Shown here one piece after another: positions 8,510-17,300 of a stretch of DNA of 23,200 bases (position 1 is the first letter of the stretch; each line of letters opens with the position of its first letter). Origin of the DNA: Eubacteriaceae bacterium UBA1433 (GTDB lineage: Bacteria; Bacillota; Clostridia; Eubacteriales; UBA1433); contig DCTT01000026.1 of the NCBI GenBank assembly GCA_002329295.1, positions 406,860 through 430,059 of the forward strand. The letters run 5' to 3'. The notes under the pieces were generated by a model. That model saw nothing but the letters and a program-made list of their open reading frames with translations. It did no database searches and was not told where the DNA came from. A program made the position numbers and the translations under genes.

Positions 8510-8525
8510 GGAAGTGGTGAAAAAG

Positions 8526-9746
8526 ATGGATCGAGTGATTTTGCATTGTGACTTAAACGGATTTTATGCCAGTGTGGAGAGTTTGTCGCTGGACGAAGAA
8601 ACAAGAAAAAAGCCGATGGTGGTGGGCGGAGATGCCAAAAGCCGCCACGGTATTGTGTTGGCAAAAAACGAAGCAGCAAAAAAATACGGCATTGTAACGG
8701 CGGAAACATTGTATCAGGCACGAAAAAAATGTCCGGATTTGTTGGTTTTGCCGCCTCATCACGCACTCTATGCGCATTACAGCAAAGTGGTCAATGCCAT
8801 TTATGTGCGTTACAGCGATTATGTGGAAAAATTCGGGATTGACGAATCCTGGATTGATATCACGCACAGTATGCACTTATTTGGGGGCCCCGAGGCTACA
8901 GCACATGCTATTCGTGAAACGGTAAAAAAAGAAACGGGACTGACCATATCGGTGGGTGTATCTTTTAACAAAATATTTGCCAAGTTGGGCAGCGATTATC
9001 GAAAACCGGATGCAGTAACGGTGATTATGCGCGAGGATGTAAAGCGTATGGTGCATCCTATGCCTGTATCCAACTTACTTTTTGTAGGCAAGGCTACGCT
9101 GCGCATACTAGAAGCAAACGGCATCTATACCATTGGAGATTTGGCAAAAAAAGAAGAGGCGTCTTTGTCCCGCCTGTTGGGCAAGCAGGGAAGTATGCTC
9201 TATCGTTATGCCAGGGGACTTGACGAAGAACCTGTTAAAAAATACTATGAACAGGAAGAAGCAAAAACCATCGGAAACTCCATGACCTTTGCGAAAAGTC
9301 TGGTGGGCAAAGAAGAAATCAAAACCGGCACATTGCGACTGGCGGATGTGGTGGCGCAGCGGCTGCGAGAAGCAAAGAAACGTTGTTACGGAGTGCAAAT
9401 CGGCATCAAGGATGATGACTTTGTTTCCATTTCTCGTCAAAAAAAATTAAAGAACAGCATTTGTTCCACGAAAGATATTTATCAAACAGCCTTTGCATTG
9501 ATTGCAGAAGCCTGGGAAATGTCCAAACCCGTACGTCTTTTAAATGTAACGGCCATTCATTTGTGCGAAGAAAATCAAGAACAGGAACAGATGAGTTTTT
9601 TTGAATCACCGTTGGCGAGTGAAGAAACAAAGTATGAAAAAGCGGATGCGGTATTAGATGAAATACGGCGCAAATATGGCGAGGAAAGTGTGGGGTTTGC
9701 CCGATTGTTGGATAAAAACGAAAAGAAGAAAAAAGACGAGTTATAG
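8526..9746 (+). CDS. dinB: Y-family translesion DNA polymerase (DNA polymerase IV-like)
   Basis: Low-fidelity polymerase that copies past damaged bases. From the chosen start the protein has 406 residues, the usual DinB length. Seen: the first catalytic segment C-D-L-N-G-F-Y-A-S-V-E (residues 8-18) with metal ligand D9 and an aromatic steric-gate Y14; the second catalytic segment I-D-E-S-W-I-D-I (105-112) with D106/E107; a K-P-D-A-V thumb-proximal segment; a helix-hairpin-helix region near V-G-K-A-T and I-G-D-L-A; and a C-terminal little-finger domain ending in a lysine-rich tail. The start with G-G-T-G-A five bases ahead matches the promoter position. The gene is single, lies between the R-M terminator and the convergent prsA-like gene, and shows no convincing SOS box. 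The family is secure; a UmuC-like rather than DinB role cannot be excluded. Confidence 0.93.
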   Translation: MDRVILHCDLNGFYASVESLSLDEETRKKPMVVGGDAKSRHGIVLAKNEAAKKYGIVTAETLYQARKKCPDLLVLPPHHALYAHYSKVVNAIYVRYSDYVEKFGIDESWIDITHSMHLFGGPEATAHAIRETVKKETGLTISVGVSFNKIFAKLGSDYRKPDAVTVIMREDVKRMVHPMPVSNLLFVGKATLRILEANGIYTIGDLAKKEEASLSRLLGKQGSMLYRYARGLDEEPVKKYYEQEEAKTIGNSMTFAKSLVGKEEIKTGTLRLADVVAQRLREAKKRCYGVQIGIKDDDFVSISRQKKLKNSICSTKDIYQTAFALIAEAWEMSKPVRLLNVTAIHLCEENQEQEQMSFFESPLASEETKYEKADAVLDEIRRKYGEESVGFARLLDKNEKKKKDEL

Positions 9747-9771
9747 AAAAAAGAAAAGTCAACATACATTG

Positions 9772-9799
9772 ATTTGCCCGCCTGAAAAGGCGGGCAAAT
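9772..9799. terminator. Hairpin between convergent genes, probable bidirectional terminator
   Basis: A perfect 11-bp stem (ATTTGCCCGCC with GGCGGGCAAAT) has a 6-base loop. It lies 26 bases after the dinB stop and about 105 bases after the end of the minus-strand prsA-like gene. Neither side has an immediate run of T, though on the minus strand a T-rich tract follows after about a dozen bases. The stem is strong, but its role as terminator is inferred from position. Confidence 0.6.
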
Positions 9800-9903
9800 G
9801 TATAAACTGTCTATTTTCCGTTGTGTAGCCCCAGACAACTTTTGCAATATCCTCCGGTACGAGGCACGTATCCTTGGAATAGCTATGTGTGATATCCAAC
9901 GTC

Positions 9904-11361
9904 TTACAAGCGGGAAGGATAGGTTTTAATATGATATTTTTTATGTAAGGAGTCTAAATAAAGCGTCAGAATGTCTTTGATTTCTTTTGGCGCTTTCACT
10001 TTCGCTTTTTTTGTGACAGCGGATTCTTTTTTTATCAACTCGTCCATTTGTTTTTCCATAGAGAGAGTTTGTTTAATTTGTTCTGTTGATTCTTCAAGGC
10101 CGGGTGGTGCGTAAGCATAAATGACATGATAGCCGTATTGTGTTTTGACGGGATTGCTGACTTGACCCGGCTCAAGAGACAGCGCTGCTACCGCAAAGGG
10201 CTCCACCATAGCGGCTTTGGCAAAACGACCTAAGTCACTGGCCTCGAGAACAGCGGGATGGCTTTTGTATTCTTCGATGAGAGCATCGAAGTTTTCGCCG
10301 GCCTTGGCGCGGTCAGCGCAAATTTTTGCATCGGCTTCATTGGTATCTAAAAACAGGATATGCTTGGCATAAGTGGTTTCGTTTTTCTTTACGCCGATAT
10401 TTTGTTCATAATACGTTTTGATTTCCTTTGCGGTAGGTTCGGCGACTTTGATTTCATCTTGAAAACTTTGTGTGATTTTGTCTTTGGCAACCAGCATCGT
10501 GGCATATTCTTTCGAATAAGTCTGCCAGTCTTCAGGGGATAAAATATAAGCGTGTAAAATAGAGGTACGGCTTTCTTCGTCCGGTGTCAACAGATTCAGG
10601 TAAAAGTTGACTTGATTTTGTTTTGCGACAATTTCTTCTTCACTGATATCGATTTTGCGCGCTTTCGCCTCGTTGTAATAGGCTTCTGTCTGTGCATAGT
10701 CCTGTAAAATCTGTCTGTAATATGCTTGCATTTCATCGGCATTTTGTGGCATTGATTGTCCCGATACATAGGCATTGATGGTGCTGTTCATCAAGTAATA
10801 TAAAAACTTTTTCATAGGAAATACTTGACCGTTGACTTTGGCAACTTTTGCTTCCAACAGAGTTTTATCTTCAGAAAAAATCATGAAAAATTGATTTTCC
10901 AGCTCGGAAGCATAAGCGATTTTTTTATAATATTCGTTTAAAAAAGCTTCCAGCGCTTCCCGAGAGGTGCCGTTTTCGCTGTAGAAGGTTTCTAAGGATT
11001 GGCTGTCTACGGTTTGTTCAATATAATACAAAGCGTTTTGAACGTTGTTTTGATATACGCTGTCAGCCACAACAAAGCCGCGTTCTTGGGCATCCATGTA
11101 TTCGGCTTCCATATTGACCATGTCTTCAAGTATGTGTTGTTTCAGCGTTTTGAATTCGGCGCCGGTGGGCAGTGCCTGTCGATTGACGGCATAGACCACT
11201 TTATAGTAGCTGAGCAGGTCATTGAACTGTGCTTTCGTAATATTGGTTTCGCCGACTTTGGCCACTACACGGGCGGCATCTTTTTCGGTATTTAACGTGC
11301 CGCAAGCCGCGAATGAAAGCAGCAACAGGCAAACGAGTATGATTGTACTGATCTTTTTCAT
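9904..11361 (-). CDS. PrsA/SurA-like peptidyl-prolyl isomerase lipoprotein
   Basis: Extracytoplasmic foldase that helps secreted proteins fold at the outer face of the membrane. From the chosen start it has 485 residues. Seen: a lysine-led hydrophobic signal (residues 2-19) ending in S-F-A-A-C with C20 as the lipid-modified cysteine (phenylalanine at -3 is less common); two SurA_N-like chaperone segments (V-A-K-V-G-E-T near 33-39 and V-A-K-V-N-G-Q near 173-179); and a parvulin domain at about 331-417 (Y-A-K-H-I-L-F, then D-L-G-R-F, then Y-G-Y-H-V-I). An in-frame upstream ATG at 11397 would put 12 polar residues before the signal peptide; the start at 11361 has AAAGGA just ahead and is preferred. 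It follows mfd by 45 bases and probably shares its transcript. It is longer than typical PrsA (about 290-300 residues). Confidence 0.9.
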   Translation of the reverse strand: MKKISTIILVCLLLLSFAACGTLNTEKDAARVVAKVGETNITKAQFNDLLSYYKVVYAVNRQALPTGAEFKTLKQHILEDMVNMEAEYMDAQERGFVVADSVYQNNVQNALYYIEQTVDSQSLETFYSENGTSREALEAFLNEYYKKIAYASELENQFFMIFSEDKTLLEAKVAKVNGQVFPMKKFLYYLMNSTINAYVSGQSMPQNADEMQAYYRQILQDYAQTEAYYNEAKARKIDISEEEIVAKQNQVNFYLNLLTPDEESRTSILHAYILSPEDWQTYSKEYATMLVAKDKITQSFQDEIKVAEPTAKEIKTYYEQNIGVKKNETTYAKHILFLDTNEADAKICADRAKAGENFDALIEEYKSHPAVLEASDLGRFAKAAMVEPFAVAALSLEPGQVSNPVKTQYGYHVIYAYAPPGLEESTEQIKQTLSMEKQMDELIKKESAVTKKAKVKAPKEIKDILTLYLDSLHKKYHIKTYPSRL

Positions 11362-11406
11362 GCAGAAAGGTCCTTTCTTAGAGCAGATTTTGTCCACAAA
11401 ACAATA

Positions 11407-14400
11407 TTATACTCTGTCGGAAGAATTTTTCAAGGAATATATCTCATTGAGAAGTGTTTGCACATACTGAAGCGGAGAAGAAAAAAGTTTGTTTTCGAAA
11501 TGCAGATAGTGCAGACCTTTGTTTTTGACAATGCGATAAGGATAGCGTTTATAAAGAGGTTCCAGCAGCAGTGTATCAAAAGAAGCCGCGGGAAGTATTT
11601 TGATAACGGTTTTTTCCTGGACGATTTTTTCGATGTCCAATGCATGGGCAAAATTTTTGATATAGCCTATTTGCAACAGGTTTTCTACGGCTTTCGGCAC
11701 AGCGCCGTACCGATCCGTTAAAGATTTCTTTAACAAATCCGCTTCGGACAAAGAATGAAGGCGGGCAATTTGATGATAGAGATCAATGCGCTGTGCTTCG
11801 TTGGCAATATATTGCTGCGGAATGAAAGCGTTAATGAGCAAGTCGATTTCGGTACTGATCGTTTTTTCAGGTTCTTGGCCTGCCGAAGAAGAAAGTACTT
11901 CAGACAAGATGCGAGCATACATCTCATAGCCCACTTCACCGAAATGGCCGCTTTGGCTCAGACCTAAAATATTGCCGGCGCCGCGAATTTGCAAATCCCG
12001 CAAAGCAATTTTATAACCGCTGCCGAAAGATGTAAAATCCCGTATGGTTTTTAACCGTTTCAGAGAGTCTTCGGACAACAATTTTTGTGCGGGGTAGGTA
12101 ATATAGGCATAAGCTTGACGCGGTCCTCTGCCGATACGACCCTTGAGCTGATAGAGTTGCGCCAGCCCTATGCGATGCGCATCTTCAATAATCATTGTAT
12201 TGGCATTGGCGATATCCAATCCGTTTTCCACAATGGTCGTGGACAAAAAAATATCGTATTGATGAGCGATAAAGTCTGTCATCAGTTTTTCCAGTGTACT
12301 CTCACGCATCTGCCCATGACCGTAGGCAATGCGCGCTTCCGGTATCAATTCCTGCAGCTCCTTTGCCTTGGCTTCAATGCCGCGCACTTTGTTGTAAATA
12401 TAGTAAATCTGACCGCCTTGGGAGAGCTCGCGATAAATGGCGTTGCGAATAATGCGCTGGTCGTATTCCATGACAAAGGGAAGAACCGGAAAGCGATTGG
12501 GAGGCGGTTCGTTGATTACGCTGATATCACGGATGCCGATCATGGACATGTGCAGCGTGCGCGGAATGGGCGTTGCCGTCAGCGTCAATACATCGATGCT
12601 TTTTTTGTAGGTTTTGATTTTTTCTTTATGTGCCACGCCAAAACGCTGTTCTTCATCGATAACCAATAGACCCAAATCCTTAAAAAGCACGTCATCGGAC
12701 AACAGACGATGTGTGCCGATGACAATATCGACTTTTCCTTCTTGCAGGCGCTTTAGAATATTTTTTTGTTGCGTTTTGGTTTTAAAACGGCTCAGCATTT
12801 CAATGGTGACAGGAAAAGAAGAAAACCGTTCGGTGAAGTTTGTAAAATGTTGCAGCGCCAAAACGGTGGTGGGCACTAAAACGGCAACCTGTTTGCCGTT
12901 GTCGACAGCTTTAAACGCGGCACGTTGTGCCACTTCGGTTTTGCCGTATCCCACATCGCCGCATAAAAGACGATCCATGGGTTTGATGCTTTCCATATCG
13001 CGCTTGATTTCTTCGGTGCATCTGCGCTGCTCATCGGTTTCTTCATAGGCAAAGGCGTCTTCAAACTCGTTTTGCCAGACGCTGTCAGGCTCAAAGGCAA
13101 ACCCTTCCGCCTTTTGCCGCGCTGAATACAGCGCAATGAGATCTGTGGCCATCTCTTCAATGGCACGCCGTGTTTTGGCCTTGCTTTCGCTCCAGTCAGC
13201 GCTGCCCAGACGGCTGAGACGTGGTGTGGCTTCGCTGCTGCCAATGTATTTTTGCACTTTATGCATTTGATCCAACGGAACATAAACAAGGGAAGAAAGT
13301 GCGTATTCGATGATTACATAATCTCTGCGTACCTGATCTGTGAGCACCTGATTGGTGCCGCGATAAATGCCGATGCCAAAGGTGTCATGAACCACAAAGT
13401 CACCGAGCGCAATATCCGAAAAGAAACGGGAGGTGTCTGTGATTTTTTTCTTCGCCGTAGGGGCAGGAGAAGTTTTCAGCATTTCGCCGGCACAAAGGCA
13501 AACAATTTTTGCCTGATATAAATCGAACCCTTTGTTTAGGCGACTTTGGATGAACGTAACAGCAGAAAAATCCACATGAGCGGCTTGGAGAAGATCTTTG
13601 AGGTTTGTGAATTCTTTGGGTGAATGGTAGCTGAAAAGAACCTGGTAATTTTGGTCAAAGTAGGATTGCAGCGTTTGTTGAATCATCGAATAGTTTTTGT
13701 ATTCGGCAAAAGTGGAACGTATGTGCAACGGAATCAAAACGCCGTGGGCAGTTTGAGATGAAGGGGCAAGGTGTTCCAAAAACAAAACCTGCTTTTGCTG
13801 TATGGAAGCAAAGAGTTCGGTCGGTTCAAACAAAGCGCCCAGTTCGGCTTTGAGCACTTTGCCCGTTTCAAACAATTCGGTGTAGAGCAGCAGATGATTT
13901 TCATAATACGTTTCGTATGTCGACGCAACGGTGCGAACGTTATCAATCACTACAAGAGCGTTTTCATCATAAGTCAACAAGTTCGAGGGGGAAAGTTGTT
14001 CCGGGGGCAGATATGCGGAACGTTCAAGGAGCCGTCCGTCCAATTGAAGCAAGTGTTCTTCAATTTGCTCTTCTGTGTCGCTTAAAGCGGAGTTGTTGTG
14101 TATGGAGGCAATGCGTTCGTTGATCTCTTTTTTGCTTTGACTGAGAAAATATTTACGTTGTTGCGGTGTGTAGATATTTTCGCAAGCGGGATAAATATCG
14201 ATTTTTTCTATTTCGTGCAAGGACGATTGGCTTTGCGGATGAAAGACTTTGATACTCTCAACGGTATCACCGAAAAAATCAATGCGGACAGGCATTTCTT
14301 CGCCGACAACAAACACATCGGCAAGGTTGCCGCGAATCGAAAATTGCCCTACCGATTCGGTGAGTTCGCAGCGTTCATAGCCCAGCTGTATCAATTCGGC

Positions 14401-14850
14401 GCTTAAATCAAGAATATCCGTTTCATCTTGCAAAGAAAGCGACAATACATGGTCGTTGAGTTGCGGTGTGATTTTGCGACCCAAAGCCTCGGCGCTGGTA
14501 ATGACTAAGTGAGGTTTGTCTGATGTTACGGCACGCAATACAAGCAGGCGCTCAAAGTCTAACAGCCGGTCGTGGGCAGTGCTCAGCGCCGAATAAAGTC
14601 CGGCAGTGGGATAAAACAAGATGTCGGGAAAGATTTTTTGAAAGGTTTCGGTTAGTTTTTTTGCAGCGAAATCAGTATCTGTCACATAGAAAATGTTTCG
14701 GTTCAGCGAAGCAAATAACAGTGACAAAAAAACACCGCGAAAAGAAGGTTCCATGCCGTAAAGGGTAAAGGAATCCTGTGATTTTGCTTTTTCAACGGCA
14801 TTTTTTAAGGCAGCGTCTTTTAAAAGGTGGTGAAACAAATCTGTATTCAT
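11407..14850 (-). CDS. mfd: Transcription-repair coupling factor Mfd
   Basis: Displaces RNA polymerase stalled at DNA lesions and recruits nucleotide-excision repair. The 1147-residue length is normal for the family. Seen: N-terminal UvrB-like region; RNA-polymerase-interacting domain near 475-540 (G-D-F-V-V-H-D-T-F-G-I-G); translocase with Walker A G-D-V-G-Y-G-K-T (631-638), DEEQ box (732-735) and T-A-T-P-I-P-R-T-L (758-766); the R-I-G-R-G motif VI; and a C-terminal TRCF domain. The start ATG overlaps the pth stop (ATGA), and no strong ribosome binding site is seen, consistent with translational coupling. Order pth-mfd-prsA is widespread in Clostridia. Confidence 0.98.
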   Translation of the reverse strand: MNTDLFHHLLKDAALKNAVEKAKSQDSFTLYGMEPSFRGVFLSLLFASLNRNIFYVTDTDFAAKKLTETFQKIFPDILFYPTAGLYSALSTAHDRLLDFERLLVLRAVTSDKPHLVITSAEALGRKITPQLNDHVLSLSLQDETDILDLSAELIQLGYERCELTESVGQFSIRGNLADVFVVGEEMPVRIDFFGDTVESIKVFHPQSQSSLHEIEKIDIYPACENIYTPQQRKYFLSQSKKEINERIASIHNNSALSDTEEQIEEHLLQLDGRLLERSAYLPPEQLSPSNLLTYDENALVVIDNVRTVASTYETYYENHLLLYTELFETGKVLKAELGALFEPTELFASIQQKQVLFLEHLAPSSQTAHGVLIPLHIRSTFAEYKNYSMIQQTLQSYFDQNYQVLFSYHSPKEFTNLKDLLQAAHVDFSAVTFIQSRLNKGFDLYQAKIVCLCAGEMLKTSPAPTAKKKITDTSRFFSDIALGDFVVHDTFGIGIYRGTNQVLTDQVRRDYVIIEYALSSLVYVPLDQMHKVQKYIGSSEATPRLSRLGSADWSESKAKTRRAIEEMATDLIALYSARQKAEGFAFEPDSVWQNEFEDAFAYEETDEQRRCTEEIKRDMESIKPMDRLLCGDVGYGKTEVAQRAAFKAVDNGKQVAVLVPTTVLALQHFTNFTERFSSFPVTIEMLSRFKTKTQQKNILKRLQEGKVDIVIGTHRLLSDDVLFKDLGLLVIDEEQRFGVAHKEKIKTYKKSIDVLTLTATPIPRTLHMSMIGIRDISVINEPPPNRFPVLPFVMEYDQRIIRNAIYRELSQGGQIYYIYNKVRGIEAKAKELQELIPEARIAYGHGQMRESTLEKLMTDFIAHQYDIFLSTTIVENGLDIANANTMIIEDAHRIGLAQLYQLKGRIGRGPRQAYAYITYPAQKLLSEDSLKRLKTIRDFTSFGSGYKIALRDLQIRGAGNILGLSQSGHFGEVGYEMYARILSEVLSSSAGQEPEKTISTEIDLLINAFIPQQYIANEAQRIDLYHQIARLHSLSEADLLKKSLTDRYGAVPKAVENLLQIGYIKNFAHALDIEKIVQEKTVIKILPAASFDTLLLEPLYKRYPYRIVKNKGLHYLHFENKLFSSPLQYVQTLLNEIYSLKNSSDRV

Positions 14851-15443
14851 AGGGAAAAGTCCGAAGAGGAATCGGTTGGTTTTTTTGTTTTCATATTAAA
14901 AGCATTCATAGCGCTGTCTACTCCGGCAGACACAAAGCACTCCGCCGCTTTGGCGGCTTGCTTCACCGCTTCCTGCATGGGGGCGATATCTTCGGGAGCA
15001 AAGCGAGAGAGCACGTAATTTTTTTTATCATATACAGGGGCGCCGATGCCGATGCGGATACGGGCAATGTGTTCGGTACCTAAGTGAAAGATAATATTGT
15101 CCATGCCGTTGTGACCGCCGGCGCTGCCGGTTTTGCGGATACGCAACGAGCCGACATCAAAGCTGGTGTCATCATATATAATCAAGATGTTTTCGACGGG
15201 AATCGAAAAATAATCGGCATAACTTTTTACGCAAACGCCGCTTAAGTTCATATAGGTAAGCGGTTTGAGCAACAGAGTTCGTTGACCGCCAAAGGAAGCG
15301 GAAAAAGATAGTCCGTCAAATTTCGTGACACCCTTGCCTAAACTGAGCGATGCGGCGATGAAATCAATGACTTCAAAACCGATGTTGTGTCGGGTGAGCG
15401 CATAGTTGCGACCGGGGTTGCCGAGACCGACGATAAGATGCAT
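14847..15443 (-). CDS. pth: Peptidyl-tRNA hydrolase
   Basis: Releases tRNA from peptidyl-tRNA that has dropped off the ribosome. It has 198 residues from the chosen start. Seen: N-terminal L-I-V-G-L-G-N-P-G with N9; catalytic H19 in T-R-H-N-I-G; M-N-L-S-G; I-I-Y-D-D with the catalytic-partner Asp; and G-G-H-N-G. The frame stays open another 30 codons upstream, but ATG 15443 has GAGGAG eight bases ahead and gives the canonical N-terminus. It has its own extended -10 promoter and overlaps mfd. Confidence 0.97.
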   Translation of the reverse strand: MHLIVGLGNPGRNYALTRHNIGFEVIDFIAASLSLGKGVTKFDGLSFSASFGGQRTLLLKPLTYMNLSGVCVKSYADYFSIPVENILIIYDDTSFDVGSLRIRKTGSAGGHNGMDNIIFHLGTEHIARIRIGIGAPVYDKKNYVLSRFAPEDIAPMQEAVKQAAKAAECFVSAGVDSAMNAFNMKTKKPTDSSSDFSL

Positions 15444-15474
15444 GGACAAGCTCCTCAAAAATAAAGATGAAATT

Positions 15475-15483
15475 ATTATATCA
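15475..15483 (-). promoter_or_regulatory. Extended -10 promoter of pth-mfd-prsA
   Basis: On the minus strand the sequence reads TG-A-TATAAT, an exact extended -10 element. No good -35 box is found 16-18 bases upstream, which such promoters tolerate. It lies between the cls stop and the pth ribosome binding site, giving a leader of about 25 bases. Confidence 0.55.
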
Positions 15484-15539
15484 TGAATGTGTTTGAAAAA
15501 TCCATATGGAGAAAAGGACAAAGAAATCAACAAAAGAAA

Positions 15540-17171
15540 CTAAATCAACGGAGCAAACAGTCGAAAAACACGACCGACAATACGCTGCCACAGAGGCAGA
15601 GCGCGATAAATTTCAGGGGTAATGCGTTGGCAAAGCGCCAGTGTTTGTTCAAAGTCGTTGTAAATATCCTTAAGAGCAAGGTTATCGTAGAGCAGCGCCC
15701 CTACCTCATAGTGCAGATAAAAGCTGCGGTAGTCCATATTATAAGTGCCGACGGTAGCGGTTTTGTCGTCGCTAAGAAAGACCTTTGCGTGAACGAATCC
15801 CGGTATGTATTCATATAGCTTGATGCCTGCCTGCAACAGTTGCATGTAGTGGCTTTTGGCGACGAAGTAAGGGATTTTTTTGTCCGGGATATGGGGGAAA
15901 ATGATTTTGACATCTACACCGCGTTGCGCCGTATAAATCAAAATCTCCGTCATTTCATGATCCAAAACCAGATACGGCGTCATGATGTACACATATTTTT
16001 CTGCCTGTACCAAAATATTCATATAGACGACTTCGCCGATTTCGTTGGGAAAATTGGGATTGTCGCCATAAGGAATCACAAAGCCCAGGGAAGAGTTGTC
16101 CGAAGCGGCGGAAGAATAAGCGGACGGAGCAAAATAATGGTCAAAATCTTCCTGCATTTCTCCGGCGACTTCACTGTTCCACATTTGTAAAAACAATGCG
16201 GTAAACGTTTGAATAGCCGGTCCGCGCAAGGCAACGGCCGTATCTTTCCAATGGCCGTAAAGGGTGATGCGGTTGGCATATTCATCGGCTAAATTAAATC
16301 CGCCGGTAAAGGCCACTTTGCCGTCAATTACGATAATTTTTCGATGGTCACGGTTGTTTTGATCCGTGGATAAAAAAGGGCGCAAGGGTTGAAAAACGCG
16401 TCCCTGCACACCGATTTCTTTTAATTCGTCCAAAAAAGTATCGGAAAGAGATTTGGCATGGCTGAACCCGTCATACAAAAAACGGATCTCCACACCGGCT
16501 GCGGCACGCTCTTTGAGGATGTCCATCACTTCATCCAAAACACTGCCGGGATAGACGATAAAATATTCTAAAAACACAAAAGAGGTGGCTTTTTTCAACG
16601 CTTCTTTCAGGGCTTCGATGGCATCTTCGCCTTGAGAGAAATACGTGACATCGGTATTGTTATAAACGGGATAAGGACCGCATGTTTGCAAGTAGCGGGC
16701 GATGCCCGTGGAAGCAGGACGGCTTTGCTTGAGAACGTGAAGAACGTTGTCATTTGCCTGCAAATAAGGAGAAGTTTCTTTGATGCGTTGTGTGATGCGT
16801 GCTTTCATTTTTTTGGAACGAGGATCAAATTGTACAAACAAATAAAACAGCGCGCCGAAAAACGGCAACAAACACATCAAAGTAAGCCAGGCCATTTTGT
16901 AGGCGGGATTGATAGGTTGGTTGACGATAAAAATGGCCAAAACAAAGCTCAATAAAAAATTGACCGCCAGCAGAACGCTGGTATATTCCGTCAGTTTCAG
17001 CAACACATACAACAACAAAAAGACTTGGAACAATAAAAGAATAACGACAATGAGAGAACGGTTAAACAAAACATAATTTTTTCGTTTGCCATAGTGTCGT
17101 CGGCTGGTGAAAGGAGGCGCCTGATAATTTTTTTTGCCTCGGGGTTCTTTCGGGAATTTTTTATTGCTCAT
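15540..17171 (-). CDS. cls: Cardiolipin synthase (two-HKD phospholipase D family)
   Basis: Membrane enzyme joining two phosphatidylglycerol molecules into cardiolipin. It has 543 residues from the chosen start. Seen: a basic cytoplasmic N-terminus (about 1-35); hydrophobic segments at about 39-60, 64-84 and 92-114; first HKD motif H276-x-K278-x4-D283 followed by G-G-F-N-L-A-D; second HKD motif H461-x-K463-x4-D468 followed by G-T-Y-N-M-D-Y-R-S. An in-frame ATG at 17270 lies upstream of the probable promoter and would add 33 unlikely residues, so ATG 17171 is used. The nearest ribosome binding site (GAGGAG, 17189-17194) is 17 bases away, unusually far. The gene stands between the ogt unit and pth, all on one strand. 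Confidence 0.94.
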   Translation of the reverse strand: MSNKKFPKEPRGKKNYQAPPFTSRRHYGKRKNYVLFNRSLIVVILLLFQVFLLLYVLLKLTEYTSVLLAVNFLLSFVLAIFIVNQPINPAYKMAWLTLMCLLPFFGALFYLFVQFDPRSKKMKARITQRIKETSPYLQANDNVLHVLKQSRPASTGIARYLQTCGPYPVYNNTDVTYFSQGEDAIEALKEALKKATSFVFLEYFIVYPGSVLDEVMDILKERAAAGVEIRFLYDGFSHAKSLSDTFLDELKEIGVQGRVFQPLRPFLSTDQNNRDHRKIIVIDGKVAFTGGFNLADEYANRITLYGHWKDTAVALRGPAIQTFTALFLQMWNSEVAGEMQEDFDHYFAPSAYSSAASDNSSLGFVIPYGDNPNFPNEIGEVVYMNILVQAEKYVYIMTPYLVLDHEMTEILIYTAQRGVDVKIIFPHIPDKKIPYFVAKSHYMQLLQAGIKLYEYIPGFVHAKVFLSDDKTATVGTYNMDYRSFYLHYEVGALLYDNLALKDIYNDFEQTLALCQRITPEIYRALPLWQRIVGRVFRLFAPLI

Positions 17172-17210
17172 ATTGAAAAAATAAAATACTCCTCGTAGTA
17201 AGATACAAAT

Positions 17211-17239
17211 ATTATAACGCTTTGTTTTTCTTTGCGCAA
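17211..17239 (-). promoter_or_regulatory. Promoter of cls
   Basis: On the minus strand TTGCGC (17234-17239) stands 17 bases before a perfect TATAAT (17211-17216). The -35 lies inside the first copy of an 8-base direct repeat, GCAAGGAA, present at 17236-17243 and 17247-17254 (11-base period). Confidence 0.55.
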
Positions 17240-17300
17240 GGAATCTGCAAGGAAGACGCTCGCAAACCATACGAAAATATCTGAAAAATATGCCGATATA

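Noticed and set aside
8436..8525. N-terminal extension of dinB starting at ATG 8436 or ATG 8508
   Set aside because: ATG 8436 lies directly after the R-M terminator and before the promoter; ATG 8508 lies inside the -10 box. The conserved N-terminus begins at ATG 8526.
11362..11397. Upstream start for the prsA-like gene
   Set aside because: It would place 12 polar residues before the lipoprotein signal peptide, and the inner ATG has the better ribosome binding site.
12085..12669. Long open frames antisense to mfd
   Set aside because: They mirror conserved translocase motifs on the other strand and have no independent support.
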